In this document: piece after piece, positions 45,891 through 56,720 of the stretch
How positions within the stretch are numbered: position 1 is the stretch's first letter
How the letters are laid out: each line of letters begins with the position of its first letter
Assembly: GCA_030062745.1 (NCBI GenBank)
Contig: CP099842.1
Coordinates: 682,001-746,000 of the forward strand
DNA length: 64,000 nt
Direction of reading: 5' to 3'
DNA from: Capitulum mitella
Taxonomy: Eukaryota; Arthropoda; Thecostraca; Pollicipedomorpha; Pollicipedidae
The notes under the pieces: generated by a model
Databases searched by the model: none
What the model was told of the DNA's origin: nothing
The model's input: the letters and a program-made list of their open reading frames with translations, nothing else
Program-made: the position numbers and the translations under genes

Positions 45891-46370
45891 GTAGCGATGA
45901 ATCTGGAAAGCCTGGCATCGGCGTGGCGCTGCGCGGGCGCGGTGTGGGCCACCCCTGGGAGGATGCTGCACCGCAGAGTGGCCGCGCTCTGCGGCACAGG
46001 GCAGCACCGCAGGCGGTGCTGGCAAACACGGAATGCGAAGCACCTTATGGCTTATTCAGAGCCTTTGGACAGCGAACTGTGCACGAAAACTCTGGCTGCC
46101 AGTTAAAATGACGGCGAACGTCCACGTCATGCGCAAGATATGCATTCGCCGCAAATGACGTCCGAAACGTCGCGAGCCAACATTTACATTCAGAGAGCGC
46201 CGGATTCTTTGTCTTGACGAACGCGGTCCGTCGGCGCCGAGGGGCGGCGTGCGCTGTTTCCTCGTGCCGGCCGCCGGCTGTCGAGGTCTGTTCCGCGGCC
46301 CAGCGTTCGTGCCCTGCCGCTCGTCCCGATTGATCAATGTCTCTCGGCCGGCGCGCTTCTGCAAAAACGA
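45891..46370. promoter_or_regulatory. GC-rich island
   Basis: GC-rich block flanked by CATTCGCCG words at about 45,838 and 46,143 that recur in other islands. Frames on the plus strand (97 codons at 45,818-46,111) show no domain. A weaker regulatory candidate than its neighbours. Confidence 0.35.
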
Positions 46371-47025
46371 GAATAACGACAAACGCAAATAAGGTATGTG
46401 TAGGAGTAAAAAATCGTTCATCAGCCTTACAAAGGCAAGTCGCACTGCCTGAGCAAAAGAAGGTAACTTAAAACCACAACGATAATTCTTTATTTGCTTC
46501 CTGGATTTGCTCAAGTATGGAGTCGATTATCGTAATGAGAAACGTTCTGCCACAAGAAAGAGGCGATTCAAAGTGTGTAAAGCAGAACCATCACTGCAGG
46601 CACCGACACAACAAAGTAATTATCGAAAGGAAAATAATAGTTTTATAGCATGCGGAAACCAATGTTTTGCGTACGTAATGCGGGGCACTAATTTGTCAAG
46701 ACCAGGGAGCTATCCAGACGCGACATCTCGAAAGGAGACTGCCCGGGGACTACCTGGCAAAGCCGTGCCTGTACGCCTCAGGTATGCACAAACGCGATCA
46801 CAAGGGGCATCGACACTGAAAAATGCGGCAATGAAGGCGTTCGACATTTCGAGATGGAACTGGGGGAGGAGGAGGGGCAGTGTGCACGATCTCGGTGTCC
46901 TGTAATTTTGCTATGAGGTCCACGCAGGGGACGGAAATGATTGGCACAATATTTGTAATGGCTCTCTCCCGTTTTTCCTGAGCTCCTGTGTCCTCGGAAG
47001 TCGACACTGCACTGGCGATTAATTG
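46371..47025. other. No gene recognised
   Basis: A 132-codon plus frame (46,507-46,905) is basic and without motif. No repeat structure. Confidence 0.4.
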
Positions 47026-47710
47026 GTGGAGACAAATGGAGCCACAGCGCCTCTCGGTCGGCGGACAGTGGTGGCCAGGAGGGATCAGCAGGCGGCGACA
47101 GGGAGACCTCTGAGCCGGCGGCGGCGGCGACTAGGAAGCATCAGTTAAGAAACGACAGAGAGACGTCTCTGCCGACGGCCGTCGGCGGCCAGGATGCTCT
47201 GCACATCGCCATCCCACTCAGCCCCCCAGGCCGTCGCCGATTGGCCTGCTCTCGACCAATAAGCGGCATAAATATTTCATCGCGTCATAGCGGAGTCTGT
47301 TGTGTCAAATGGGACCGGCGGCGGCACATGTGAGGACATTCGGCCGGCGTGGCCCGCTGAATAATTGAGCCGGCGAGCAGAAGGGCGCGTCCGCCCGTCG
47401 CCTCGGCGCCCCTGGGCTGATAAAATTCTCATTCCGCGCGGTGGCCACGTGTGAAGGGCGCCTGCCGGCCGCGCGGCCGTCACTGGCGGCCTGTCCGGCG
47501 CCGGGACAGCCCGAGCCGTGACGGCTTTGTCAGCTGGCCGCCGCGTGACGGCCGGGGAATGGACAGCAGGGCAGCGGGACGCCGACGCGCCGAGCAGGCT
47601 TTCCTGTACTGGCGTGGCCCGGGACCGGCACCCGGATTCGGCCGCGGTAACTCCGCCCACACGGATACTGCCCGCTGCGTCTCCGTACTCGTTGGGACAG
47701 GCAGTGAGAT
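47026..47710. promoter_or_regulatory. CpG-rich island with CCAAT box and AT-rich words
   Basis: Contains CTCGACCAATAAGCGGC and ATAAATATTTCATCGCGTC (47,251-47,287), CGCTGAATAATTGAGCC (about 47,354), TGATAAAATTCTCATTCCGC (47,418) and CACGTG at 47,446-47,451. The CCAAT-to-AATATTTC arrangement is promoter- or enhancer-like. The 170-codon plus frame across 47,451-47,963 has no domain. Confidence 0.48.
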
Positions 47711-49183
47711 GGCGACTGTATATGCGTATTTGAGGAGGTCAAACATAACTCAATGGCTCCCTTGCATTGTTAAATTGCACGTATTGATTGAAAATGTTTC
47801 ATCAGTTCAATCAGTTACTCTCATGTGCATGAAACCTGGACCCAATGTGGAAACTGAACCCAATGCTGATGAGCTGTTTCGGTCTGTACTAAGTTTTTTA
47901 TCGCAGAGGAATGCAGTAGTTCCCTTGAAAATGGCTCTGCCATGGATTCTGTCCGCCTTTTAGATGATTCGCTCTCAAACGCTATTATCATGTGCACGTA
48001 GTCGGCATGGAGAACTAGTAAATATCATTGCATAATCCATGTTCACCTAGGTACTATGTCGCAGTTCGCTGTTAGTGCCGGTCGGCATAAACAGAGGAAT
48101 AACAGCGATCGAGGCTTTTCAGAAAGAAGTGTATGAAAATCCACCAGGCATTCATCAGTTTGCGCGGTGTGTCATTTGCGGGACTGGCGTCGCCGGCCGC
48201 GGTCGTCTTACGCAAGCTCGGCCTTAGGTTTAGTCCCGTTCCCATTTGGTCCATGGTACCGTTCTCTGCTTTGCACAAAACGAAGGGCCAAAATGCGGGC
48301 CCATAATGAAGGGCAGATAGCAAATACCTACTTTCACTACAGGATGGCTTAAAAATTGTCTGTACGTTGGCTCCAAAACACATCCTGCTGAGTGAAAATC
48401 TCGACCCGCCATGTCAACAGAACAAGAACGTTCACGACCTGAAATACACTGAACGGAGCCACTTTTTGGCGACCTGCTATGCCCCTCTCCTCTTTTCTTA
48501 CAAATGTTTGGAAGATGGTTGAAGACATCAAAACTCTAGCTGCAATGAATATTTAGGCATCAGACTGGCTTTATCCCAGCAAACTTACCATGATACTCTT
48601 TAAATTTGGCCCGCCATTTGCAATGAAACATGTATTACATTAGTCAGCTTCCGATTTGTCTGCTGTAAATTGAATTTGGTAGAAATTCCAATGAATTACA
48701 TTCAAAGGCATCTTCGGCCGGGACTGTCATGATGACAGTTGATTAAAACAACTGAAAACGAATTCATGACAGCTTTTACAAAAGAAATAGAAAGATTTCA
48801 TGTTCGCGATGTGATATTTTAATCAGCTTTGTACAATCGTCCAAAAAAGTAAATGCAATCACAGATCAGTAAAATGTCCCAGATTCATAAACTGCTTAGT
48901 TTTCGTCTGAATGCCATGAACAACCACAGGCAAAAAGCCTTGTAGCCAAGGTTTGAAAATCCTGCGGGATGGAAACGTTTAGATCCCAGATATTATCAGT
49001 CATATCTGACCTCGCTTGACGTTGAATGTCACAATCTTGAACGTGAAACTTCTAGACGTCAGAGTTTATTTAGGGTTGCATCCTCCCTGTACAATGTACA
49101 GCTGGCCCCTTTAGCTTAGGAGATCTCGGGTGAGGGAGCAAATTGACCCTACCCCTTCCGAACACGACCACCTGTGCGCGTAT

Positions 49184-49190
<7 letters not shown>
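47711..49190. other. No gene recognised; small palindromes
   Basis: ACTGTCATGATGACAGT (48,723-48,739) is a perfect odd palindrome made of facing TGACAG words. CTGTACAATGTACAG (49,087-49,101) is another. No domain is seen in any frame. Confidence 0.5.
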
Positions 49191-49191
<1 letters not shown>

Positions 49192-49235
<44 letters not shown>

Positions 49236-49255
49236 TATATATATATATATATATA
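49192..49255. repeat. Compound (CA)n-(TA)n microsatellite
   Basis: About 14 CA units run straight into about 17 TA units with one TATTAT interruption. Confidence 0.97.
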
Positions 49256-49605
49256 CTTAAGTTCTTCATTTTTTGCATAATCTTTCTATCATTTCGCCCG
49301 AGCGAAAAGTGGCGTTAAATATCACGCAACGCGACCTCCATTTCTACCGAACATCGCTGGATTAAACCAAACACAACTTGAACGCATATGGTGTATTGGG
49401 CCCACAATGCCACTGAAAATATGTTTCATACAAGAAAATAAAGAACTACAGACTAGTTTTCATCTTGCGATCATTGCCTTGACATGAAATGATCCTCAGT
49501 TACTTGAGCAAATTCGGGAAAATGTGAATACCAATGTTTTTTTTTAAGATTTCATACGCCTCCGACCTGCTGCAGAGTAAAAACAACTTTGGGAATCCGA
49601 TCATC

Positions 49606-49608
<3 letters not shown>

Positions 49609-49661
<53 letters not shown>

Positions 49662-49718
49662 TATGTGTGTAGATGTGTGTAGGTGTGTGTGTGTAGATGT
49701 GTGTGTAGATGTGTGTAC
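49609..49718. repeat. (GA)25 microsatellite followed by a TGTGTAGA-type run
   Basis: Pure GA at 49,609-49,658, then about 55 bases of GTGTGTAGATGTGTGTAG words. The 104-codon frame that crosses it owes its RERERE stretch to the repeat. Confidence 0.96.
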
Positions 49719-50420
49719 GTGCCCCGGGACGTTAACCGGTCTGTTAAAAAGATCCAGTCTCCGACGTATTTGTTCCTGGCATTTTGTATTCGCGTTTGTC
49801 AGAGCAGAAAACCAATATAGATGTTTTGGCGTAAATATTTGTTTTTAGTGGCGATGGCACGGTCAACGTCAATAGGATGTTCCTTGGGTCTTCCGTCATG
49901 CAAGCGCATTGCCATTCTCGTCTCCAGGGTGATCGTAGTATGACCAATATAAAGATCCATGCAGGTACTGATATGGTTACCACACTGTGACTTTCCATTT
50001 AAATTGGTACACTATGCTGATCTCTTTCACCAGAGACAGATCCCTGGAAAGATTGTTCTACATCACGAAGGCAAACACCCTGATGCCCTTGTGGAAGATC
50101 ATTAGTTGGATTTTGTCAGCTGGGAGGACTGCCCCGTACATGTTGGAGACGCTGATATGAATGGCCTCAACCTCAACATAATTTTTATACAATGTTGACA
50201 TTTGGTTTTCATAGTAAATACGGAGCTCTTGCATGTTCCACTGGATGTTTTTAGAGATCAGTGACTGTGAGGACGTAGTCCTTGTTTACCAGAATTTTCT
50301 GCACTCTTTGCATTTCTCGATGGATTCACTGCCAAGAACAGCAATGCCTGAGGATACGATGAACAGCTAATGACGCTTCTTGGTATAGCGGCTCCGAAAA
50401 TTTCGTATCGATCTAAAATC
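49719..50420. other. No gene recognised
   Basis: Short frames without motif between the microsatellites and the TTAA-flanked element. Confidence 0.45.
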
Positions 50421-51518
50421 TTAACCCTATTCCGTGCTGGGGGAGTGGAAAGATTCTGCCCCCTCCGGTTTTTGCTCGTCGTTCCCAGGCTTCTGAGAGC
50501 TGCCTGGCGAAACTTGGTGACTTCTTAAGTATGTTTTTTTCACATGTTTTTCGTTTTTTGTTCGTTAAAAAAACCATGTTTTCACATGTTTCTTTTACAT
50601 GTGACAAAAAGTTAAAAATAAATCTCCCCCGAGGCTAATTCTCATGTTTTGAGAAGTGTGTTTGAGGAGTATCGCGCTTGTTGGAGATCGCGCACTTCGA
50701 CGTGGTCGTCTACTTTTTTGGTGTTCTTTATAACGTCACGGGCAGTGCAAATGATTGAAGCATTTGTACTCTGCACACTTTCAAGCGTTTTTAAGAAAAA
50801 TGCTGGTCAATGGTGAAGCCAAGGGCTTGTAAAAGGAGTGTTCACATTTTCTTATTCCTATGAAATTATGGCTCATCTCATGAATAAGACAAAGCTATCG
50901 TGTGTTATAGATGTCTCCACTCGAATTCAGTCAATAATTAACCTATACTACAACGAGGGGCGTCTCCAGGCATCGATTTTTTCGCCATGTAGAAGGTTAT
51001 CCAACTTTTTCTAGTAACTGGATCTGCCTATGGCCATTTGTCATACGTATGTAATTTGGCATGTGACACATACGAAAATGTTTTCCGAACACAAATAAGA
51101 TCGCCAGACTCAAGATACGCCGCAGAATGAATCAGCATTTCCAAAAAACGTGGACCCATTTTTATGTGCCCTGGATAGGCGTATGAATTTAGGAAATCAA
51201 CCTCGTCTTAACATGTGTGGTATACCTGTTAATTTTCGGCGGGATGGCATGCAGTAAAACAGAAACGCTGATAAAAATATATTCTGCTCGTATGAAAGTT
51301 CGTATGAGTAAAACCCAATTTAAACTTTCATTTTGAATCCCTTACCCCTATTTTCTAAATTTTTACTATTCCTTTTCTAGAAATATACCTCGCTAATGGC
51401 CACCGAACGCCGTTTTCTGCTAGGAAATCGGATCTATAGTTTGCGAAATCGCAAGGGAAAGTAGAATCCTCCCCTTACGGAGTCGTACATAGCGGGTAGG
51501 AGCACGAAAAAGGGTTAA
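50421..51518 (-). mobile_element. piggyBac-like non-autonomous element (1,090 bp plus TTAAs)
   Basis: TTAA (50,421-50,424) precedes CCCTATTCCGTGCTGGGG. At the far end AGCACGAAAAAGGG precedes TTAA (51,515-51,518). Reversed, that end reads CCCTTTTTCGTGCT, matching the left terminus apart from small differences. TTAA on both sides and CCC-starting ends are piggyBac hallmarks. Subterminal TTTTTGCTCGTCGTTCCCAGG and CGAAACTTGGTGACTTCT match the reverse complement of the right end of the 55.5-kb copy, so this one lies in the opposite orientation. The interior has diverged. No transposase frame. Confidence 0.75.
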
Positions 51519-53520
51519 ACATAGACAACAATTGAAAGCTGTAACGTTATCGTTACCAAAGTTACGTGGGGAAAAAAACATGCGAAATGAGCAATTTTTG
51601 CCCCACACCCCACCTCTCCCAAAAGTGCGCATGTTAATGATTCAGAACACATGGAAGTAGCTATCGCATAAAAGTTCATGGAATTACAAAAGTGTTATCG
51701 TTTCCCACATCCTGCCATTAATCATATAATCATGAGTCCTTCTTCCCATAAAATGTTTCCCGCTTATCATCTTGCATGTTATACAACCTTCTGCAAATGT
51801 CCAGAAGCGTTCAACTTGGAATGTTTTTAATTGGCACGAGTTCTGTGTGGCTCACTGAATGTTTAATGTCCATACAGCGCTGGGGCTCTCTTTGATACAG
51901 AGACAACTCCAGCTGTACTAGCCCCAGAACGTATGGCTTATTCATCCACATCATGCTGGCATTCATGCCATGCCATGCTTTCATAACGGGACATCCAGGG
52001 AAAAGTGCTGTTGCGCACTCAAATGCGTCTATGACAGGCAGCGTTTAGTTGAATAACTTTGCTAATGATGTGCTTATTCCAAAATGCAGGTATGGTAAAT
52101 TGGATGTAACTTCACCGAATGCTTGCAAAAACGCTCTTGAGCATTGGCGCAGAGATGCAAAAAGTTCCTGATTTGCCACAGGGCCAAAGTTGTGATGCTA
52201 TGATCGCAACTACACATGTAATCGCTTTCTGACAGCTGCTGGAAACTACATGCTATATTTTAAAAATTTTGAACACTCGCACGGATGGCTGATCAAACAT
52301 AACGCGCTACAGCGCAGGTCAATTTGGCCACCATAAGATTTCAACAACTAACAGGGCTAGAGCAACCAAATTTACAGGGCACATGTAGCCATAGGTACGT
52401 GAAAAGAAACCTCTTGAGCAAAAGTTTGATGCTTCTGGAGTGTGACCTTCAAGGTCAAATGAGGTCAAAGAGGGTAATGTTCATACCTAGGTAATTTTGG
52501 GCGCTGAACTCGAAATCAGCATAAAAACATAATAGGAACGAGTTTTTATGGAAAAAGGTGTATCTGGACCAATAAAGCTCATCTTAGGTCAGTGACATCA
52601 GATGACCTAGAAGATACCGAACCCACGGAAACCTGCGTTCAGCCGTAGCCTGGCATTGTTTTGCACCATTTTTACCTCGAATTGGGCACTGAACAAGACA
52701 TTGGCAGCGTTCTTCGCTTCACCTCTGCAGTTTCAAAGCCTATCTTCTGAGCTCTATTAATAGCAGCAATTTAAAGTTTACCCTAAGAATGTCCATTTCT
52801 GAAAACCATGAACTGACTTTGATCCGCCCTAGCTCGGTGACCTTGAAAGGCCTTGGCATTTTCTTACACCAAACAATCTCCTATTCAGTTTATTATACGT
52901 GTGATAAATTTCGTGCGGCTGCTTTGCACTGCTCGGGACCTATTCCGGAGCCATCCCAGGGTGGTTAAATGGACCTCCAGCAGAGAGCATGTCAAGAAAC
53001 TCCATTCTTGTCTACTTATAGTCCGCTGTTGTGGATCATGACGTTTTAGGCGTACATTGCCCAAATCTCAGAAACTCGATATGCATTTGTACTCAGCCGG
53101 CAGCGGGATCCAGAGCTTTACTGGACACTGCTGGGTTTTCTGGCCACAAAGAAGCCCTACGGACAGGTGTATAAAGCATTGGTCACCTTGTCCTTTACCA
53201 CAAATTAATCTCATTACAAAAATATCGATGCATATTAAGCACTCATCTACTATATGCCTATTGGGCGATGTTAACTCAGTCAAAATTCCAAGGAGGCTAA
53301 AGCTTTTGTTCATTACGAGTTCTACTTGTCGGACAAAAATAATGTACGTTTTGTTCTGGGTTCCGTTCGAAAAATATGTCTCCAGATCGCACTGACTCAA
53401 CAATCAGTCATGGATTTCGCCGATAACGCAAGCAAGATGATGTATTTTGCGGTCGCAGCTCAGACGAGAGCATTTAGGGACCAGTCACCACAAGTTGTGA
53501 TGTGTTTCTGCATACATATA
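51519..53520. other. No gene recognised; TGACCT-rich repeat relic at 52.43-52.62 kb
   Basis: GTGACCTTCAAGGTCAAATGAGGTCAAAG (52,441-52,470) and TTAGGTCAGTGACATCAGATGACCTAG (52,583-52,610) are phrased like the relics at 33.9 and 56.0 kb. Overlapping 111-112-codon frames on both strands at 53,057-53,403 have no domain I recognise. Confidence 0.4.
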
Positions 53521-53576
53521 CATTTATATATATATTATATATGATATATATGTATATATATATATATATATATGTA
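53517..53576. repeat. Imperfect (TA)n microsatellite
   Basis: ATATA runs interrupted by CATT, GATA and GTA. About 60 bases. Confidence 0.9.
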
Positions 53577-54145
53577 CGTATTTATGTATGTAGGCATCTG
53601 CGTTTGTTTTTTCCAATCAGTTCTGCATTTGATGTGCTGTGCCACGATTCCGCGAAATGATGTACCATAGCGTTATTTTGAATGACACCCCAATGTCCCT
53701 AATAATGGTAAGGAGCCACCCTCTTGTTGAAATGCAAATAACGTCTTAATTATTCCTGCGGTTTATGTCGTCGTATGGCGTGTGTGTTTTGCTTGGAATT
53801 TATGCAATGTTAAAATTCGGAATGTAACATCACACCCATATCAATGCAACGAAACATCAAAAGAAATATGAAGGCATGTTTACGATAAATGAAGTGTTAA
53901 TACGGCACACATATCTAATTGATAGGTTTGACGTGCCGCTCGTCATCGTGGATATCTGTCTTCCAAGCAATGCCGCCTCATGCTATATTTTGTGAGCAAG
54001 ATGAGAACTGTGCCGGAGAGCTGTTGGCGCGCCCACAAACTTCAACAGGGACCCTTAATTGCCAGTCCGCTCCAGGGACACGTGAAGCTTGCTTGCGTGC
54101 GAGCCGAGACAGTGACGTTACGTCACACTTGAGGTCCTGACAGAA
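53577..54145. other. No gene recognised
   Basis: No domain and no repeat structure. Confidence 0.45.
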
Positions 54146-54149
54146 GGTG

Positions 54150-54375
54150 GAAGCTGGAATTCCAGCACAATGCGTGAGAGCTGAGGTTCTAGCAATGAGC
54201 CACAGCTGCGATGCGCGGGGCACGTGACAGCTGAGGTAGTTGCATACTTGAAAGTCGACGCACTGGTGGCAGGTGCTATTTGAGGCACTGCTGGTGACAC
54301 GTGGGAACTGAGGTACAGGTGGCACGTAGGAGATGAAGCACAGGGATGGCTGATGACTGAAGTTGTGTGGATAGG
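54150..54375. repeat. Degenerate ~25-bp repeat (GGTGxCACGTxxGAxCTGAGGxACA type)
   Basis: GGTGACACGTGGGAACTGAGG and GGTGGCACGTAGGAGATGAAG are adjacent units of about 25 bases near 54,291-54,340, and weaker ones precede. The 138-141-codon minus-strand frames here come from the repeat. Confidence 0.65.
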
Positions 54376-54399
54376 TGCCCGGAGTGTCAGTTTTCCGGG

Positions 54400-54565
54400 C
54401 CAAAGGTTACCAGCCGCAACTGCCCGGCCGTCGCTCGCCCAGCCCGGAGCCGATGGCTGGCGGACGAACGGCCGGAACCGGCGGCCAATCCGGACGAGCT
54501 CGCAAAGGCCGGCACATGCACCCGGCGGTCTCATTTTCGGCCATCGGCTTCAATTGCGTTCGGTC
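54400..54565. promoter_or_regulatory. Short CpG-rich block
   Basis: CCGGCCGTCGCTCGCC and CGGAACCGGCGGCC phrases give an isolated ~160-bp GC-rich patch, open on several frames without a domain. Could be a small island like those at 28-47 kb. Confidence 0.3.
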
Positions 54566-54732
54566 GTACATCTTGAATGGAACAATAGGCTGCGGATCTC
54601 CCAGAGGGGACGTAAATGCCACCAGAAACCATAAGTCTTGTTCTTAGCCGAGAACGTGAGATTCAGACCTAATTTTATTACCCTCCAGCACCTTTATGGG
54701 TTCGTCTTAGGGTCTGACGAAAATGCCGCTCG

Positions 54733-54912
54733 GCTGGTTGTTTCCAGCACCGGCGGAGGTCCATTTGTGACATTAAGATTTGGGTCTGGGAGAGAAGATG
54801 GCTAGTTCCAGCGGAAACATGCTCCATTTGTGACATTACGATTTGGCTGTGGGTGAGGACGAGTCTGCTTCCATTAGAGATGAGGCTCTATTTTTGACGC
54901 CACGATTTAACT
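54733..54912. repeat. 63-64-bp tandem repeat, 3 copies
   Basis: CCATTTGTGACATTAAGATTTG at 54,761, CCATTTGTGACATTACGATTTG at 54,824 and CTATTTTTGACGCCACGATTT at 54,888 mark three successive diverged units. Confidence 0.85.
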
Positions 54913-55505
54913 GTTTTTTTCAGAGAAGTCGGATTTCATTCTGGATATGACAATAATGTTCGTGAAAAAATCCTTTGTGAACGCAGTCACGTCCTAAAGT
55001 CATAACTATTGACTATCAAGTGCGACATAATCTCTTCGGTCCCCCTGTGACTTTACTCGCTGCTGGGCCGGGGTTCATGAGAACTTCCCGCAAGACCTCA
55101 GAAATTATGAGTCCACCGAAAAGTAAAAACACCGCTGGAAAGCCATTGCGGAAACCATGAGAAAACACTTAGATTTCCACTAGCACTCAATATTTCCATA
55201 AAATGAATATTAAGGTCACCAGAAGTTGTCTTTGGCCAAATACTCTGTCGACATTTTTGGAAGAAATATCCTATAGTTAAGGTCTGTACGTGACTCCAAA
55301 GGAGCTAGCAATGAAATGAATGCCTAATTTATCTGTTGTGGGCAGACGAAAAGCACATGATGTCAGATTTAATCATTTCAAGCAAAGCTAAAAGGGAAAT
55401 AAAAATGACATTTTTTGTAAGAGCTGGAGTCGATTTTTTTCTGAAAGTATAAGAGTGTACTTCAGCTGGAATATGCCACAAATGTGCATGACGCTCATTC
55501 AGCCT
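54913..55505. other. No gene recognised
   Basis: AT-rich; only short frames without motif. Confidence 0.45.
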
Positions 55506-56720
55506 TTAACCCTATTCCCGGAGGGCTAGACGGTATGGCCGATTCCCGGCAGGGGGGGCGGATTCGGCCCCCCCCCCGAGATCTCGAGAACTACTTATCC
55601 GATGTCATCGCAACAAACGGCAATCGATTTGCCGTGACGTGAACTACATTTTGATAAAAAGAAATTTTCAAAATTTTGAAATTTGTGGATACAGGGGGGC
55701 AAAAATGTCAAAATGGGGGGTACTTTTTGACTTCTTATACCTCCGTTGTTTATGGACCGATTTCGATGAAACTGGCATCAATCGAGAGATTATGGATAGG
55801 GCTCTTACCATGGGTATGCCAATTTGAAATTTTGAGAAAATTCATGGGCGTTCACAGGGTTTCAAAAATAGGGGGATTAGTTTTCCAATAACGGAATGAA
55901 CAAAAGAGGCCAAAACACTTTTGTAGCTTCTGCTAGTCATGTTATGGTAAAGAAGTACAAATCGCATTACAATGTTTGTATAATGTTAGCATAGGCGGTG
56001 CCAGGGACATGAAAAAGGGGGAAATGTCATGGTCACACGTTTCTCAGATCAACTTGTGACCATTGACCTTAAATGACCTCCAGTGACCTTGGGGTCACCT
56101 GGAATGATGTCGTGTGCATTCAATATTATCTGTAAACGTTTTTAATCGATTAAATTCACTCTATTCCAAAAAATTCATTTTTTGGCTTTTGCGATATAGG
56201 GTACGTGCACTGACATTTTAGATCATAGCTCCGTGACCTGACCTGATATCAAGCTGAAACTTGGTGCACAAGTAGAGGGCATCTTTCTACGTCATATATA
56301 TTCCAGGTTTGGCATTTGAAAAAACGGCGCCGAAATTATTGCAAAAAAACAAATTTTGACTTTTGACCTTGACCTGACCTTGTAAGGTGATCTCAGATCA
56401 ACAAAATTACATATGCACATTGCCCAACTATTTAGCTATATATTCATATAAAGTTTTAAGTTTTATCTTAAAAACTCTGTTTTTGGCAGACATTTTCCTT
56501 TTACCCTCAACATGGCCAAAAATGACCTGAGGTGCCTTCCAAAAACGTTGCCTGGCTCCGCCCCTGAGCAAAATAGAATTTCGAAATTTTGTCACGGCGC
56601 GTAGAATGAATAGCTAGGAAAAGTCACCAAGTTTCGTGAAGCTACGTCAAAAAGCCTGGAATTGGCAAGCAAAAAACCCGAGGGGGGCGGATTCCGCCCC
56701 CCTGCCGGGAATAGGGTTAA
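55506..56720 (+). mobile_element. piggyBac-like non-autonomous element, best-preserved copy (1,207 bp plus TTAAs)
   Basis: TTAA at 55,506-55,509 precedes CCCTATTCCCGG. CCGGGAATAGGG precedes TTAA at 56,717-56,720. The termini are therefore 12-13-bp perfect inverted repeats with the TTAA target duplication used by piggyBac-type transposases. A second layer of near-palindromic sequence (GGGGGGCGGATTC-GGCCCC left, GGCGGA-T-TCCGCC right) lies just inside. The left end carries an extra ~30 bases with a second ATTCCCGG. The interior has TGACCT/TGACCTTGACCT clusters at 56,050-56,100 and 56,360-56,395. No transposase frame, so it depended on an autonomous relative. Confidence 0.85.

Noticed and set aside
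49534-49848. 104-codon frame with RERERE and VDVC runs
   Set aside because: Translation of the (GA)25 and GTGTAGAT repeats.
53057-53403. Overlapping 112- and 111-codon frames on opposite strands
   Set aside because: Neither shows a domain, and opposite-strand overlap of similar length suggests chance openness.
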